The position numbers and the translations under genes are program-made. 64,000 nucleotides of DNA from NCBI GenBank assembly GCA_963741305.1, contig CAVUHL010000003.1:1860001-1924000 (forward strand). Direction: 5' to 3'. The DNA is from DATMER01 sp963741305 (lineage in GTDB: Bacteria > Acidobacteriota > Thermoanaerobaculia > Multivoradales > UBA5704). Below are positions 34,553 to 42,938 of the stretch, piece after piece (within the stretch, counting starts at the first letter, position 1; the number at the start of each line of letters is the position of its first letter). The notes under the pieces were generated by a model. The model was not told where the DNA came from. It saw only the letters and a list, made by a program, of their open reading frames with translations, and did not search any database.

Positions 34553-35460
34553 CTCCGGAGGCAATCCAGGAAAGGAGCGGCAGGCCCGCCGAGCGGCGAG
34601 CGGCCTGGCTGCTGCTCTCTCCGGCCCTGGGCGCCATCGCGCTTTTTTTCGCCATCCCGCTGATCGCGGCCCTGCTGCTGTCGCTCACCGACTTCGACAT
34701 CTACGCCCTGGCCAACTGGCGCAACGCGCGCTTCGTCGGAGGTGGGAACTTCCTGCGCTTGCTCCAGGACCCGCTGTTCTGGAGGGTGATGCGGAACACG
34801 CTGGTCTTTGTCGTGATCGGCGTGCCGCTGACGCTGGGGGCCGCGCTCGGAGGCGCTCTCCTGGTGCATTCGAAGCTGGCGCGGTTTCGCGGCCTGTTCC
34901 GTACCGTGTTCTTTGCGCCGGTGGTCACCACGCTGGTTGCGGTGGCGGTAGTCTGGCGCTACCTCTACCATCCGCGCTACGGCCTCATCAATCAGATGCT
35001 CGGGCTGATCGGACTGCCGCCGATCGACTGGCTCGGCAATCCGGCGTGGGCCACTGTCGCGATCACGATCCTCGCGGTCTGGCGCGGCTTCGGCTACGGC
35101 CTCGTGATCTATGTCGTCGGCCTCCAGAGCATCCCTGAGTCGCTGCACGAAGCCGCGCAGCTCGACGGCGCCGGCCCGTGGCGGAAATTCAAGGACGTCA
35201 CGATACCGCTGCTCGCGCCGACCACCCGTTTCGTGGCGGTGCTCACGACCGTGAGCCTGTTCCAGATCTTCGCCGAGCCCTATGTAATGACGCGCGGCGG
35301 CCCTCTCTACGCGACGACCTCGATCACCCTGCTCATGTATCAGCAAGGTTTCCGCTGGTGGAACCTCGGCAACGCGGCAGCGGTCGCCTTCGTGCTCTTC
35401 GCGATGATCATCGCGGCCACCGCTCTGCAGGAGCTGTGGCGCCGGAGGCGAGGAGCATGA
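34549..35460 (+). CDS. ABC sugar transporter permease, MalF/UgpA-type
   Basis: 303 residues from GTG 34549 overlapping the binding-protein stop. Six membrane spans are evident (first AWLLLSPALGAIALFFAIPLIAALLL) and the EAA loop that meets the ATPase reads EAAQLDGAGPWRKFKDVTIPLL. The end GGPLYATTSITLLMYQQGF is typical of this family. It overlaps the second permease by 4 bp. No ATPase gene of the MalK type is in the locus, so a shared ATPase elsewhere must energise it. Confidence 0.93.
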   Translation: MTPEAIQERSGRPAERRAAWLLLSPALGAIALFFAIPLIAALLLSLTDFDIYALANWRNARFVGGGNFLRLLQDPLFWRVMRNTLVFVVIGVPLTLGAALGGALLVHSKLARFRGLFRTVFFAPVVTTLVAVAVVWRYLYHPRYGLINQMLGLIGLPPIDWLGNPAWATVAITILAVWRGFGYGLVIYVVGLQSIPESLHEAAQLDGAGPWRKFKDVTIPLLAPTTRFVAVLTTVSLFQIFAEPYVMTRGGPLYATTSITLLMYQQGFRWWNLGNAAAVAFVLFAMIIAATALQELWRRRRGA

Positions 35461-36281
35461 ACCGCCGCCAAGTGGCCATGCTACTGGTCAACGGTACGCT
35501 GGCGCTCATGGCGCTGCTCACCGCTCTGCCCCTGCTCTGGATGATCTCGGCGTCCCTGATGCCCGCGGGCGAGGCCATGAACCTGCCGGCGCGCCTGCTG
35601 CCGTCGAGGCCGACGCTGGAGCATTACGCAGTTCTCTTCGAGCGGCTCAACCTCGGACGAACCCTCGCAAACACATTCCTGCTGGCCTCGATGGTCACTG
35701 CAGTCTCATTGCTCTGCAACTCGATGGCGGGGTACGCGTTCGCCAAGCTGCGCTTCCCGGGCCGGGGCCGTCTCTTCGCACTGCTGCTGGCGACTCTGAT
35801 CGTGCCGCCACAGGTAACGGTGCTGCCTCTCTTCCTGGAGATCCGGGCGCTCGGCCTGGTCAACTCTTTCGGCGGCATCCTAGTCGCGGGCATCGCCACG
35901 GTATTCGGCATCTTCCTGGTGCGCCAGTTCGCCCAGGGCATTCCGGACGAGCTGCTCGACGCAGCGCGCCTCGACGGCGCCTCGGAATGGAAGATCTACT
36001 GGACGGTCGTGATGCCGCTCCTGCGGCCGATCCTGGTCACGCTCGGCGTCTTCACCTTTCTGTCCTCGTGGAACGATTTCATGTGGCCGCTGATCGTGCT
36101 TACGGACGAGAGCAAGTACACCCTGCCGGTGGCCCTCGCCAACCTTTCGGGCGAGCACGTGCAGGACACGGAGCTGATGATGGCGGGAGCGGTGGTCACG
36201 GTGCTGCCGGGACTTTTGTTGTTTCTCGCGCTGCAGCGGCAGTACATCGAGGGGATCACGATGGGAGGCGTCAAGGAGTGA
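35457..36281 (+). CDS. ABC sugar transporter permease, MalG/UgpE-type
   Basis: 274 residues from ATG 35457 (ATGA overlap with the first permease). Six spans and the EAA loop LLDAARLDGASEWKIYWTVVMPLLRP are present; the stretch FLSSWNDFMWPLIVL is characteristic. The stop TGA at 36279-36281 is followed after one base by inverted repeat C. Together with the previous two genes it makes a complete binding-protein/membrane unit of a sugar importer. Confidence 0.94.
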   Translation: MNRRQVAMLLVNGTLALMALLTALPLLWMISASLMPAGEAMNLPARLLPSRPTLEHYAVLFERLNLGRTLANTFLLASMVTAVSLLCNSMAGYAFAKLRFPGRGRLFALLLATLIVPPQVTVLPLFLEIRALGLVNSFGGILVAGIATVFGIFLVRQFAQGIPDELLDAARLDGASEWKIYWTVVMPLLRPILVTLGVFTFLSSWNDFMWPLIVLTDESKYTLPVALANLSGEHVQDTELMMAGAVVTVLPGLLLFLALQRQYIEGITMGGVKE

Positions 36282-36282
36282 G

Positions 36283-36439
36283 CCCTCACCCCCGACCCCT
36301 CTCCCGGTCCCCCGAGCACACCCTCCCCGGGCGAGGGGCGCCACCGCCCAGCCCCAAAAGCAACAGGCCAAGTTCAAGTCTCCCCCTCTCCCGGGGTGGG
36401 CGTGCTCGGGGGACCGGGAGAGGGGGCCGGGGGTGAGGG
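36283..36439. repeat. Inverted repeat C (CCCTCACCCC family), supplying the start of the next gene
   Basis: Left arm from 36283 begins one base after the permease stop; the right arm ends at 36439 with GGGGGTGAGGG. The GTG at 36433-36435 inside that end begins the next gene. The centre (about 36340-36385) is unique sequence. The stop-to-start fit copies element B. Confidence 0.88.
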
Positions 36440-39408
36440 TTCTTCTTCTTTTCCTCCTCCTTACAGGCGCAAAGCTCGACGATTTCGAAGACGTCTCTGG
36501 CTGGAAGTCCGTCCCCTCGGACGGCGTCTCCCTGAACCTGTCACAGGCCGAGGGCGTGAGCGGAAAGGCCCTGCGTCTCGACTTCGATTTCCACGGCGGC
36601 GCGGGCTATGCGGTCGCGCGCAAAGAGCTACCGTTCACGTTGCCAGACAACTACGAGATCTCGTTCCGCCTCCGTGGCGAGGCGCCGGTCAACAACCTCG
36701 AGTTCAAGCTGGTCGATTCAACGGGCGACAACGTCTGGTGGGTGAACCGCCGCAATTTCCAGTTTCCCCGGGAGTGGACGCAGGTCCGTCTCAAGAAGCG
36801 GCATATTCAGTTCGCGTGGGGTCCGCTCGGCGGAGGAGAGATCCGCAACGTCGCGGCCCTGGAGCTTGCGATCACGGCTGGGACGGGCGGTAAGGGTTAT
36901 GTCCTTCTCGACGAGCTGACCGTTAAAGAGCTACCACCCGCTCGTCCCTACAATCGCACTCCGACGATCACCTCTTCCGCAAACGGGCAGTCTCTCGATT
37001 TCCTGGAAAGCCGCGAGTACGGCGGATTGGTGATCGATTGGGGCAAGGGACCGCACGCATCCAGTTACGAGATCCAGATCTCGGATGATGGCGCGGAGTG
37101 GAAGACGGTCCGGACGGTCGAAGGGAGCGACGGAGGGAAGGATTGGTTTTTCCTGCCTGAAACGGAGTCGCGTCATCTCCGGCTGCGGTTTCTTGAGGGC
37201 AACGGGAAGCCCACGATCGACGTGAAGCCTCTGGAGTGGGCTCCCACACCGGACGCTTTCTTCGCCGAGATCGCCAAGGATTCTCCGCGCGGCTCCTATC
37301 CTCGCTGGCTCACGGGCGAGCAATCGTATTGGACTGTGATCGGCGTCCCCCGCGATACGCCCGAGGGCCTCTTCAACATGGATGGCATGCTGGAGAGCGG
37401 CAAGGGCGGGTTCTCCGTCGAGCCTTTCCTGGAGCACGACGGCCGCTTGGCAACCTGGAACGACGTGCGGTCCAGGCCATTGCTCGCGGAAGGCTACTTG
37501 CCGATTCCCTCGGTGAGGTGGGAGAGCGGCAAGCTGGCGCTGGACATCACCGCCTTCGCTACGGGCGAGCCCGGCGCCTCGGTCCTGCGGGCGCGCTACC
37601 GGGTGTTCAACCATGGAACCGAGAACGCGCGAGCGCGGCTCTTCCTCGCGATCCGGCCGTTCCAGGTCAACCCGTCCTGGCAGTTTCTCGGCAACCCGCC
37701 CGGCGGGGTCGCCCCGATCCGGGAGATCGCCTTCGACGGCTCGCTCACAGTCGATGGAAAGAAAATATCGACGAGCGTGAAGCCCACGGCGTTCGGGGCC
37801 TCCACATTCGACCAGGGCTCGATCGTGGAGCATCTGCGGAACTTGCCCAAGCGGACGCGGGTCTCCGATCCCTTCGGCTACGCCTCGGCGGCGCTGGCCT
37901 GGGACCTCGCGATCCCCGGCGGACAGGCGCGGGATGTCGAGGTGGCGATCCCGCTGCATGAGGAAACCGCGGCAAGCAAGGGCGCGATGAATCGCGCCCC
38001 TACAAGTACAGCAGAACACAGAGGGTCGGATCTTGCTTGTAGGGGCGCGATTCATCGCGCCCCCTTGGATCTCGCCATCTGTTTGTGGAAATCCGAGCTC
38101 GACCGGGTCGAGATCCGGCTGCCCGCTGCGGAGGATCTCGTCCGCACCTACAAGAGCACGCTCGCCTACATTCTGATCAATCAGGATGGACCCGCGATCC
38201 AACCCGGCTCCCGCTCCTACGAGCGCTCCTGGATCCGCGACGGCGCGCTCACCGCCACATCCATGCTGCGGCTGGGGCACGAGGAGGACGCCCGCGCCTT
38301 CCTCGCCTGGTACGCGCCTTTCCAGTTCGAGAACGGCAAGGTTCCCTGCTGCGTGGACTACCGCGGCGCCGACCCGGTGCCGGAGAACGACAGCCACGGC
38401 GAGCTGCTTCACTTGGCAGCGCAGGTTTACCGCTTCACGGAAGACCGCGAGCTGATCGAGAAGATCTGGCCTCACGTCGAGAAAGCCGTCGGATATATCG
38501 AAGAGCTGCGCCAACAGCGCCGCACCGACGCGTACAAAAACGGCCCGTACTTCGGCCTCCTCCCGGAATCGATCAGCCATGAGGGCTACTCGGACAAGCC
38601 CGTCCATTCCTATTGGGACGACTTCTTCGCGCTGAGAGGTCTCAAGGACGCCGCGTGGCTCGCCGAAGCTCTGGGGAAGAAGAACGACTGGGCGCGCATC
38701 CGCGACGAGTTCCGGACCGATCTTCTGGCTTCGATCCGTCGCACCATCGCAATGCACAAGATCGACTACCTGCCGGCTTCGGTGGAGAAGGGGGACTTCG
38801 ACCCCACCTCGACCAGCATCGGCCTCGCGCCCGGCGGCGAGCTGGCCGATCTTCCCCAGGCCGAGCTGCGCCGCACGTTCGAGAGGTACTACCAGGAGTC
38901 GATCGCCCGCCGTGACGGCAAGCGGGAGTGGGATGCATACACACCGTACGAGCTGAGGACGCTGCGGACCTTTCTCCGCCTCGGCTGGCGCGTCCGCGCC
39001 CACGAGTTGCTGGATTTCTTCATGGACGACCGCCGTCCCACCGCCTGGAATCACTGGGCGGAAGTGGTCTGGCGCGAGCCGAAGAATCCCAAGTTCGTCG
39101 GCGACATGCCCCACACCTGGGTCGGCTCGGAGTTCCTCCACTCCTTCCTCGACTTCTTCGCCTACGTCCGCGAGCCCGACGGCGCCCTAGTCCTTGGAGA
39201 CGGGCTCCTTCCCACCTGGAACGACGTGACCGTCCGCGGCCTGCGCACCGAGTACGGCCCGCTGGATTTCTCGGTGACTCCGGAGGGTGGGGGAGTGCGC
39301 TACCGGATTTCGGGACCCACCGTGCCCCCCGGCGGTATCATCGCGCGATGGCAAGGCAAGGAAGTCGTAGTCCGCGAGCTGCCGGCCGAAGTGATCATCC
39401 GGCCGTAG
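36433..39408 (+). CDS. Secreted six-hairpin glycosidase-like protein with N-terminal carbohydrate-binding-type domains
   Basis: 991 residues from GTG 36433, with a minimal signal peptide MRVLLLFLLLTGA. Residues about 15-165 look like a CBM11/CIA30-type jelly roll (DDFEDVSGWKSVPSDGVSL), 175-265 like a discoidin (F5/8) domain, and about 330-510 a beta-sandwich. From about 560 an (alpha/alpha)6 glycosidase region follows: SYERSWIRDGALTATSMLRLG, KVPCCVDYRGADPVPENDSHGELLHLA, WNHWAEVVWREPKNPKFVGDMPHTWVGSEF. Residues 516-544 are encoded by an inserted 83-bp palindromic element. No GH number can be given. In the LacI locus it likely cleaves the same glucan. Confidence 0.82.
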   Translation: MRVLLLFLLLTGAKLDDFEDVSGWKSVPSDGVSLNLSQAEGVSGKALRLDFDFHGGAGYAVARKELPFTLPDNYEISFRLRGEAPVNNLEFKLVDSTGDNVWWVNRRNFQFPREWTQVRLKKRHIQFAWGPLGGGEIRNVAALELAITAGTGGKGYVLLDELTVKELPPARPYNRTPTITSSANGQSLDFLESREYGGLVIDWGKGPHASSYEIQISDDGAEWKTVRTVEGSDGGKDWFFLPETESRHLRLRFLEGNGKPTIDVKPLEWAPTPDAFFAEIAKDSPRGSYPRWLTGEQSYWTVIGVPRDTPEGLFNMDGMLESGKGGFSVEPFLEHDGRLATWNDVRSRPLLAEGYLPIPSVRWESGKLALDITAFATGEPGASVLRARYRVFNHGTENARARLFLAIRPFQVNPSWQFLGNPPGGVAPIREIAFDGSLTVDGKKISTSVKPTAFGASTFDQGSIVEHLRNLPKRTRVSDPFGYASAALAWDLAIPGGQARDVEVAIPLHEETAASKGAMNRAPTSTAEHRGSDLACRGAIHRAPLDLAICLWKSELDRVEIRLPAAEDLVRTYKSTLAYILINQDGPAIQPGSRSYERSWIRDGALTATSMLRLGHEEDARAFLAWYAPFQFENGKVPCCVDYRGADPVPENDSHGELLHLAAQVYRFTEDRELIEKIWPHVEKAVGYIEELRQQRRTDAYKNGPYFGLLPESISHEGYSDKPVHSYWDDFFALRGLKDAAWLAEALGKKNDWARIRDEFRTDLLASIRRTIAMHKIDYLPASVEKGDFDPTSTSIGLAPGGELADLPQAELRRTFERYYQESIARRDGKREWDAYTPYELRTLRTFLRLGWRVRAHELLDFFMDDRRPTAWNHWAEVVWREPKNPKFVGDMPHTWVGSEFLHSFLDFFAYVREPDGALVLGDGLLPTWNDVTVRGLRTEYGPLDFSVTPEGGGVRYRISGPTVPPGGIIARWQGKEVVVRELPAEVIIRP
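37980..38062. repeat. Palindromic MITE-like element inserted in frame in the glycosidase gene
   Basis: Two perfectly complementary 27-bp arms (37980-38006 and 38036-38062) flank a 29-bp centre. Each arm holds its own palindrome (GGGCGCGAT, two bases, ATCGCGCCC). The element keeps the reading frame and adds KGAMNRAPTSTAEHR...CRGAIHRAP between the beta-sandwich and the helical barrel, probably in a linker. Arms of this kind (GGGGCGCGATTCATCGCGCC) are familiar as dispersed repeats in several soil and aquatic phyla. Confidence 0.9.
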
Positions 39409-41042
39409 TCCTTCTCGTCGTCGCCGCTCTCCTCGCGGCCGGCTGCGCTCCCATCCTCCATCCCCCCTACCGCGAGTTCGCGGAGGTGGACCGTCTCCTA
39501 GAGAGCTACCGGGAGCGCGGCGCCTTTCCGGGCGGCGTCCTGGCGGTGGGGGATCGGGAAGGGCTGATTCACCTGCACCCCTTCGGGTACCAGTCTTACG
39601 ACGAAAATGCGCCGCCGGTCACCGCTGCCACGCTCTACGATCTCGCCAGCCTCACCAAGGTAGTTGCCACAACGACCATGGCAATGATCCTGGTGGAGGA
39701 GGGACGGCTCAACCTCGACCGGCCGGTGCGGGAAGGCGTGACCGTGCGCCACCTGCTCACGCACTCCTCGGGCCTCCCCGCTCTGGCACCGTTCTTCAAG
39801 GAGATCCGCGGCAAGGAGGCCTACGTCGAGCGCATCCGGTCCATGGATCTCACCTTTCCCCCGGGCAGCCGCTCCGTGTACAGCGACCCGGGTGTCATCC
39901 TCCTGGGAGAGATCCTCGAGCAGATCGCTGGCGAGCCGCTGGACGCCTTTGTCCGAAAGCGGGTTTTCGAACCGCTGGGGATGAAGGACACGATGTACCT
40001 GCCGCCGCCCAGCCTGCTGCCCCGCATCGCGCCCACCGAATTCGACCCCTGGCGCGGCCGCCTCGTCCATGGGGAGGTCCACGACGAGAACGCTCTCGCC
40101 ATGGGCGGCATCGCTCCCCACGCCGGGCTCTTCGGGACGGCCGGCGATCTATCCCGCTTCGCGCAGATGATGCTCAACGGAAGTATCGGCGGCATGGTCT
40201 CCCCGGAGACGATCGAGCTGTTCACCCGCAAGGCGGGAATCCCCGATTCCGACCGTGCCCTCGGTTGGGACACGAAATCCGCCGAGGGCTCCTCGGCGGG
40301 CACGCTCCTCTCGCCGCGTTCCTTTGGCCATACCGGCTTTACCGGCACCTCGATGTGGATCGACCCGGAACGCCGGCTCTACGTGATCCTGCTGACGAAC
40401 CGGGTCCATCCGACGCGGGAGAACAACCTGATCCGCGAGGCGCGACCGGCCGTGGCCGATGCCGTGGTCAGAGCACTCTCTCCGCGGAGCGCGAGGAAGG
40501 CATCCAGTGGATTCATCCGGAAACCCCAATCGCTCCTGGCGGCCGGGAAACTTCCGCAACGCTGGGGAAGAATCAGGCAACGCTCCCGCAAAGGTTTGCA
40601 ACGCACCGGAGATCTCCCGCAACGCTGCGGAAGGCATTTGCAACGCTCCTGCGTCCGGGGGCAACGCCGCGGAAGACTTCTGCCGCGCTCATGCGCTGGA
40701 TTGCAACGCGCCACGTTCTCCAGCAACGCTGTCGCGTTTGCAGGCAACGCGGCGGAGAACACCGGAGCGTGGCCTGAAGATGCCGTAGCGTATCCGGAAG
40801 GCTCGGGAGCTGCCGCTTGCGTTGCGGACTCGTTGCAGCCACCTCCCCGGCAACGCACGGAGGGAGCGGCCCGGCGTCAGGCGGTTTCGGCGCCGTCTCC
40901 CGAATCCGGAGCGGGCACCGCCGAGCTGGCGCCGCCACGCCTCATGCTCGCTCCGCGTCATGCGTTGCCCTCCGTTGCGTTTCAACGGATTGCAACGCGA
41001 AGCGAGATAGGGAATGGCTCGCGGAGTCGAGGCGCAGATTGA
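39348..41042 (+). CDS. Serine beta-lactamase/penicillin-binding-like lipoprotein with repeat-encoded C-terminal tail
   Basis: 564 residues from ATG 39348, overlapping the previous gene by 61 bp; lipobox LAAGC (Cys33). Class C/esterase motifs: S101-LTK104 (SxxK), Tyr178 in YSDPG (YxN position) and HTG at 328-330. The family match ends near residue 378 (AVADAVVRALSPRS). The remaining 186 residues run through repeat island 3 and consist of Arg/Gln-rich heptads such as GLQRTGD, LPQRCGR and HLQRSCV, then low-complexity sequence to the stop. The original stop codon has evidently been displaced. Such proteins are peptidases or esterases of the cell envelope; not necessarily antibiotic resistance. 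Confidence 0.83.
   Translation: MARQGSRSPRAAGRSDHPAVVLLVVAALLAAGCAPILHPPYREFAEVDRLLESYRERGAFPGGVLAVGDREGLIHLHPFGYQSYDENAPPVTAATLYDLASLTKVVATTTMAMILVEEGRLNLDRPVREGVTVRHLLTHSSGLPALAPFFKEIRGKEAYVERIRSMDLTFPPGSRSVYSDPGVILLGEILEQIAGEPLDAFVRKRVFEPLGMKDTMYLPPPSLLPRIAPTEFDPWRGRLVHGEVHDENALAMGGIAPHAGLFGTAGDLSRFAQMMLNGSIGGMVSPETIELFTRKAGIPDSDRALGWDTKSAEGSSAGTLLSPRSFGHTGFTGTSMWIDPERRLYVILLTNRVHPTRENNLIREARPAVADAVVRALSPRSARKASSGFIRKPQSLLAAGKLPQRWGRIRQRSRKGLQRTGDLPQRCGRHLQRSCVRGQRRGRLLPRSCAGLQRATFSSNAVAFAGNAAENTGAWPEDAVAYPEGSGAAACVADSLQPPPRQRTEGAARRQAVSAPSPESGAGTAELAPPRLMLAPRHALPSVAFQRIATRSEIGNGSRSRGAD
40556..40750. repeat. Repeat island 3: GCAACGC every 21 bp
   Basis: GCAACGC or its first bases start at 40556, 40577, 40598, 40619, 40640, 40661, 40703, 40723 and 40744, with a degenerate unit (GCCGCGC) at 40682; steps are 21 with a single 20. 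A further copy at 40850 is still near the grid. Inverted GTTGC copies at 40821, 40832, 40964 and 40974 and a forward copy at 40992 are off it. The 14-bp spacers all differ. Because 21 is a multiple of 3, each frame reads as heptapeptide repeats; in the beta-lactamase frame they are (L/I)xQRxxx. Unlike island 1 the core array has one orientation. Confidence 0.88.
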
Positions 41043-41098
41043 CCCGCCGCTAGCCTGGGCTTAAGCTCAGAGACAGTAGATGCTCAGGTAAACGCCCT

Positions 41099-41641
41099 GT
41101 GACCAGTCCGGTTCGCATCGCAGCCTACGCGCTTCTTGTTCCCATGACGCTTGGCGTCACGGCTTTGACCTACGCCGATTTCGGGACGTTTCTCTTCAAC
41201 ATGGGTAGCGACGTCTACATGGTACGCCGGCTTCCCCGGGCTGCCATGGTCCTCGCGACACTTCTGCTCATGATCTGTCCGGCCTTTACGCTACGCCGCA
41301 AATCTCCAGCGCCCTTCGTTTTGGCCATCATCTTCTCGGTAGCGTTGTGGCTGATGTGTGGACGGGCCGTGGCCATGGTGTGGGACGGTCGCGTTGCCAC
41401 CGGCTGGCTATGCTTTCGTACTAACGATTTTGACTTGTCCAAAGAGGGTGACGGCGAGGAGTTCGGCAAGCATTGGCAGGTGAGCCGATTGGCCCGTTGG
41501 CGCTTGGAGCTCCGTCGGCCCAGCGCTCCTACCCACCGAATCTTTGTGGGGCCGCTCCTTCTTTCCGAGAGCCTCGAGCTCTTCGAGTCCTACGGCGTTG
41601 TAGTCCTCGACGACACTCGGGCAACAGCCGCGACCAAGTAA
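41099..41641 (+). CDS. Hypothetical membrane protein
   Basis: 180 residues from a GTG at 41099. Three hydrophobic stretches (IAAYALLVPMTLGVTALTY, AAMVLATLLLMICPAF, FVLAIIFSVALWLMCGRAVAMVW) fill residues 5-100; a soluble C-terminal part of about 80 residues with many Arg and Leu follows. No family is recognised. Codon choice is less GC-extreme than the neighbours, and it follows repeat island 3 by about 55 bp. A real gene is likely but not certain. Confidence 0.6.
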   Translation: MTSPVRIAAYALLVPMTLGVTALTYADFGTFLFNMGSDVYMVRRLPRAAMVLATLLLMICPAFTLRRKSPAPFVLAIIFSVALWLMCGRAVAMVWDGRVATGWLCFRTNDFDLSKEGDGEEFGKHWQVSRLARWRLELRRPSAPTHRIFVGPLLLSESLELFESYGVVVLDDTRATAATK

Positions 41642-41707
41642 CTCCCCTGAACGACGATGCCGCTACGGTTCCGGCGCGTGTCGGGCCGCTGAGGTCCCGC
41701 GCGCCAC

Positions 41708-41732
41708 GCTCGCCGCGAGGCCCGCGGCGAGC
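41708..41732. terminator. Perfect 10-bp hairpin between convergent genes
   Basis: GCTCGCCGCG, a 5-base loop (AGGCC) and CGCGGCGAGC form a very stable stem in the 126-bp gap between the convergent genes ending at 41641 and 41768. No T-run follows on either strand, so it would be a non-canonical terminator or mRNA-stabilising structure. Confidence 0.55.
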
Positions 41733-41767
41733 GGCCATCCAACTACCAGAATCCGACCTTGGCCGGC

Positions 41768-42649
41768 TCAACTGTAGCGGTAGAGATTGATCGAGTAGTT
41801 GGTCGAGGAGCCCGAAGGGTCGCTGGCGGTGCCCCAGAGCTGGATCGCGTTGGCGTCGACGATCTGAATGCCCATGCCGTAGCGCCAGTCGGAGCCGTTC
41901 CAGTCCTTGTAGGTGGCGCGCTTTACCAAGCCGGTGATCGTGAAGGGATTCCTGGTGCTCTGCACCTCGTAGACGTGGAGCTCCTCGTCCTCGCGGAAGC
42001 CCAGAAGGTAGATCACGTTCGCGGTGTTGGTGACGAGGGCGAAGTTCTGGTACTGGTCGCCGTCGAGCGCGGAGCCCTTGTACTGGTAGATCTGGGTGAA
42101 CGGATTGGTGTTGCCGTTCACGGCGGAGTAGTCGGCGAGAAAGAAGCGCATGTACCGGGGGTCGTAGTCATAGGTGGCGAGCAGGACCTTTTCCGTCGCA
42201 CCGTCGGTGAAGTTGGTGATCGCCGCCGCGGATGCCTTCCTGCCGTTCACCGTGAATTGGTACTTGAGCACCGGAGCCGCCAGATTCGCGAGGTCGTAGA
42301 TGCCCACCTGGGCGTTGTCCTTGCTGTCGTCGCTCTCGACGGCGAAGGCCATCAGGTCGCCGAGCATCTGCGTGCCGCCGCCATGATCGTAATCCCCGGG
42401 CTGGTAGGGCCAGATCGAGGTTGCCCTGACCGTCGACGGTTGAAAGGTGGCGATGTAGCCGCCGTCCGAGCTGCTGCCAGAGAGCCCGCCCCGGGTCTCG
42501 CGGGTGCCGTTCTTCGGGGCGACGCCCTGGATGTGGTCGTTCGCGCCATCCCAATCGGGATACTTCACCGTGCCGGTGATGGTCACCTTGGTTGCCTTGC
42601 GGTTCAAACCATTGATCGCCGTGAAAATATCGTTGACCTTCGGATTCAT
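41768..42649 (-). CDS. Hypothetical protein, probable beta-propeller-like
   Basis: 293 residues from ATG 42649; GGAGGAG lies 6 bases upstream of it, and the frame extending to 42859 is rejected because it runs back into a GNAT remnant. There is no signal peptide. The sequence has repeated beta-type stretches with Trp/Tyr/Asp (WPYQPGDYDHGGGTQML, GIYDLANLAAPVLKYQFTV, ATYDYDPRYMRFFLADYSAV, IYLLGFREDEELHVYEV), suggesting a propeller of about five blades. I do not recognise a family. The upstream 289 bp (42650-42938) contain the GNAT fragment. Confidence 0.7.
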   Translation of the reverse strand: MNPKVNDIFTAINGLNRKATKVTITGTVKYPDWDGANDHIQGVAPKNGTRETRGGLSGSSSDGGYIATFQPSTVRATSIWPYQPGDYDHGGGTQMLGDLMAFAVESDDSKDNAQVGIYDLANLAAPVLKYQFTVNGRKASAAAITNFTDGATEKVLLATYDYDPRYMRFFLADYSAVNGNTNPFTQIYQYKGSALDGDQYQNFALVTNTANVIYLLGFREDEELHVYEVQSTRNPFTITGLVKRATYKDWNGSDWRYGMGIQIVDANAIQLWGTASDPSGSSTNYSINLYRYS

Positions 42650-42772
42650 TCTCATCTCCTCCGAGAGCACGGCCGAGGCGAAGTCATCCGGCCTGGCTGA
42701 AGGCCACGGATCGATCCCCGGCTCTCGACGGGTTAGTGGGACGAGGGGGCGACGAATCGCAGGGGCCTGAAG

Positions 42773-42934
42773 ATGTACCTCGACACTCTGCCTGTGATGA
42801 CCGGCGCGCAACGGCTGTACGAGACTCTGGGCTTCAAAGACGTTCCTCCATACCGGCACAACCCGATACCGGGCACAAGGTTTCTCGGTCTCGAGTTGGG
42901 CCGGTTCAAGGCTGGTAGTAATTTGCTAAAATGA
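42773..42934 (+). pseudogene. C-terminal remnant of a GNAT acetyltransferase
   Basis: Fifty-three codons read MYLDTLPVMTGAQRLYETLGF, then KDVPPYRHNPIPGTRFLGLEL, a clean match to the last third of GNAT N-acetyltransferases (LDTLP...AxxLYxxLGFxxxxPYxxNPxxG). The acetyl-CoA loop and N-terminal strands are missing; upstream sequence belongs to the divergent gene's 5' region. It is a truncated leftover. Confidence 0.72.
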
Positions 42935-42938
42935 ATTC

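Noticed and set aside
38928..39347. Upstream extension of the beta-lactamase-like gene
   Set aside because: It overlaps the glycosidase gene in another frame; the lipobox signal peptide begins at the ATG at 39348.
40556..40750. CRISPR or ordinary minisatellite
   Set aside because: Only 7 bp is repeated and the 14-bp spacers all differ; a minisatellite would repeat the whole unit and a CRISPR would have longer repeats.
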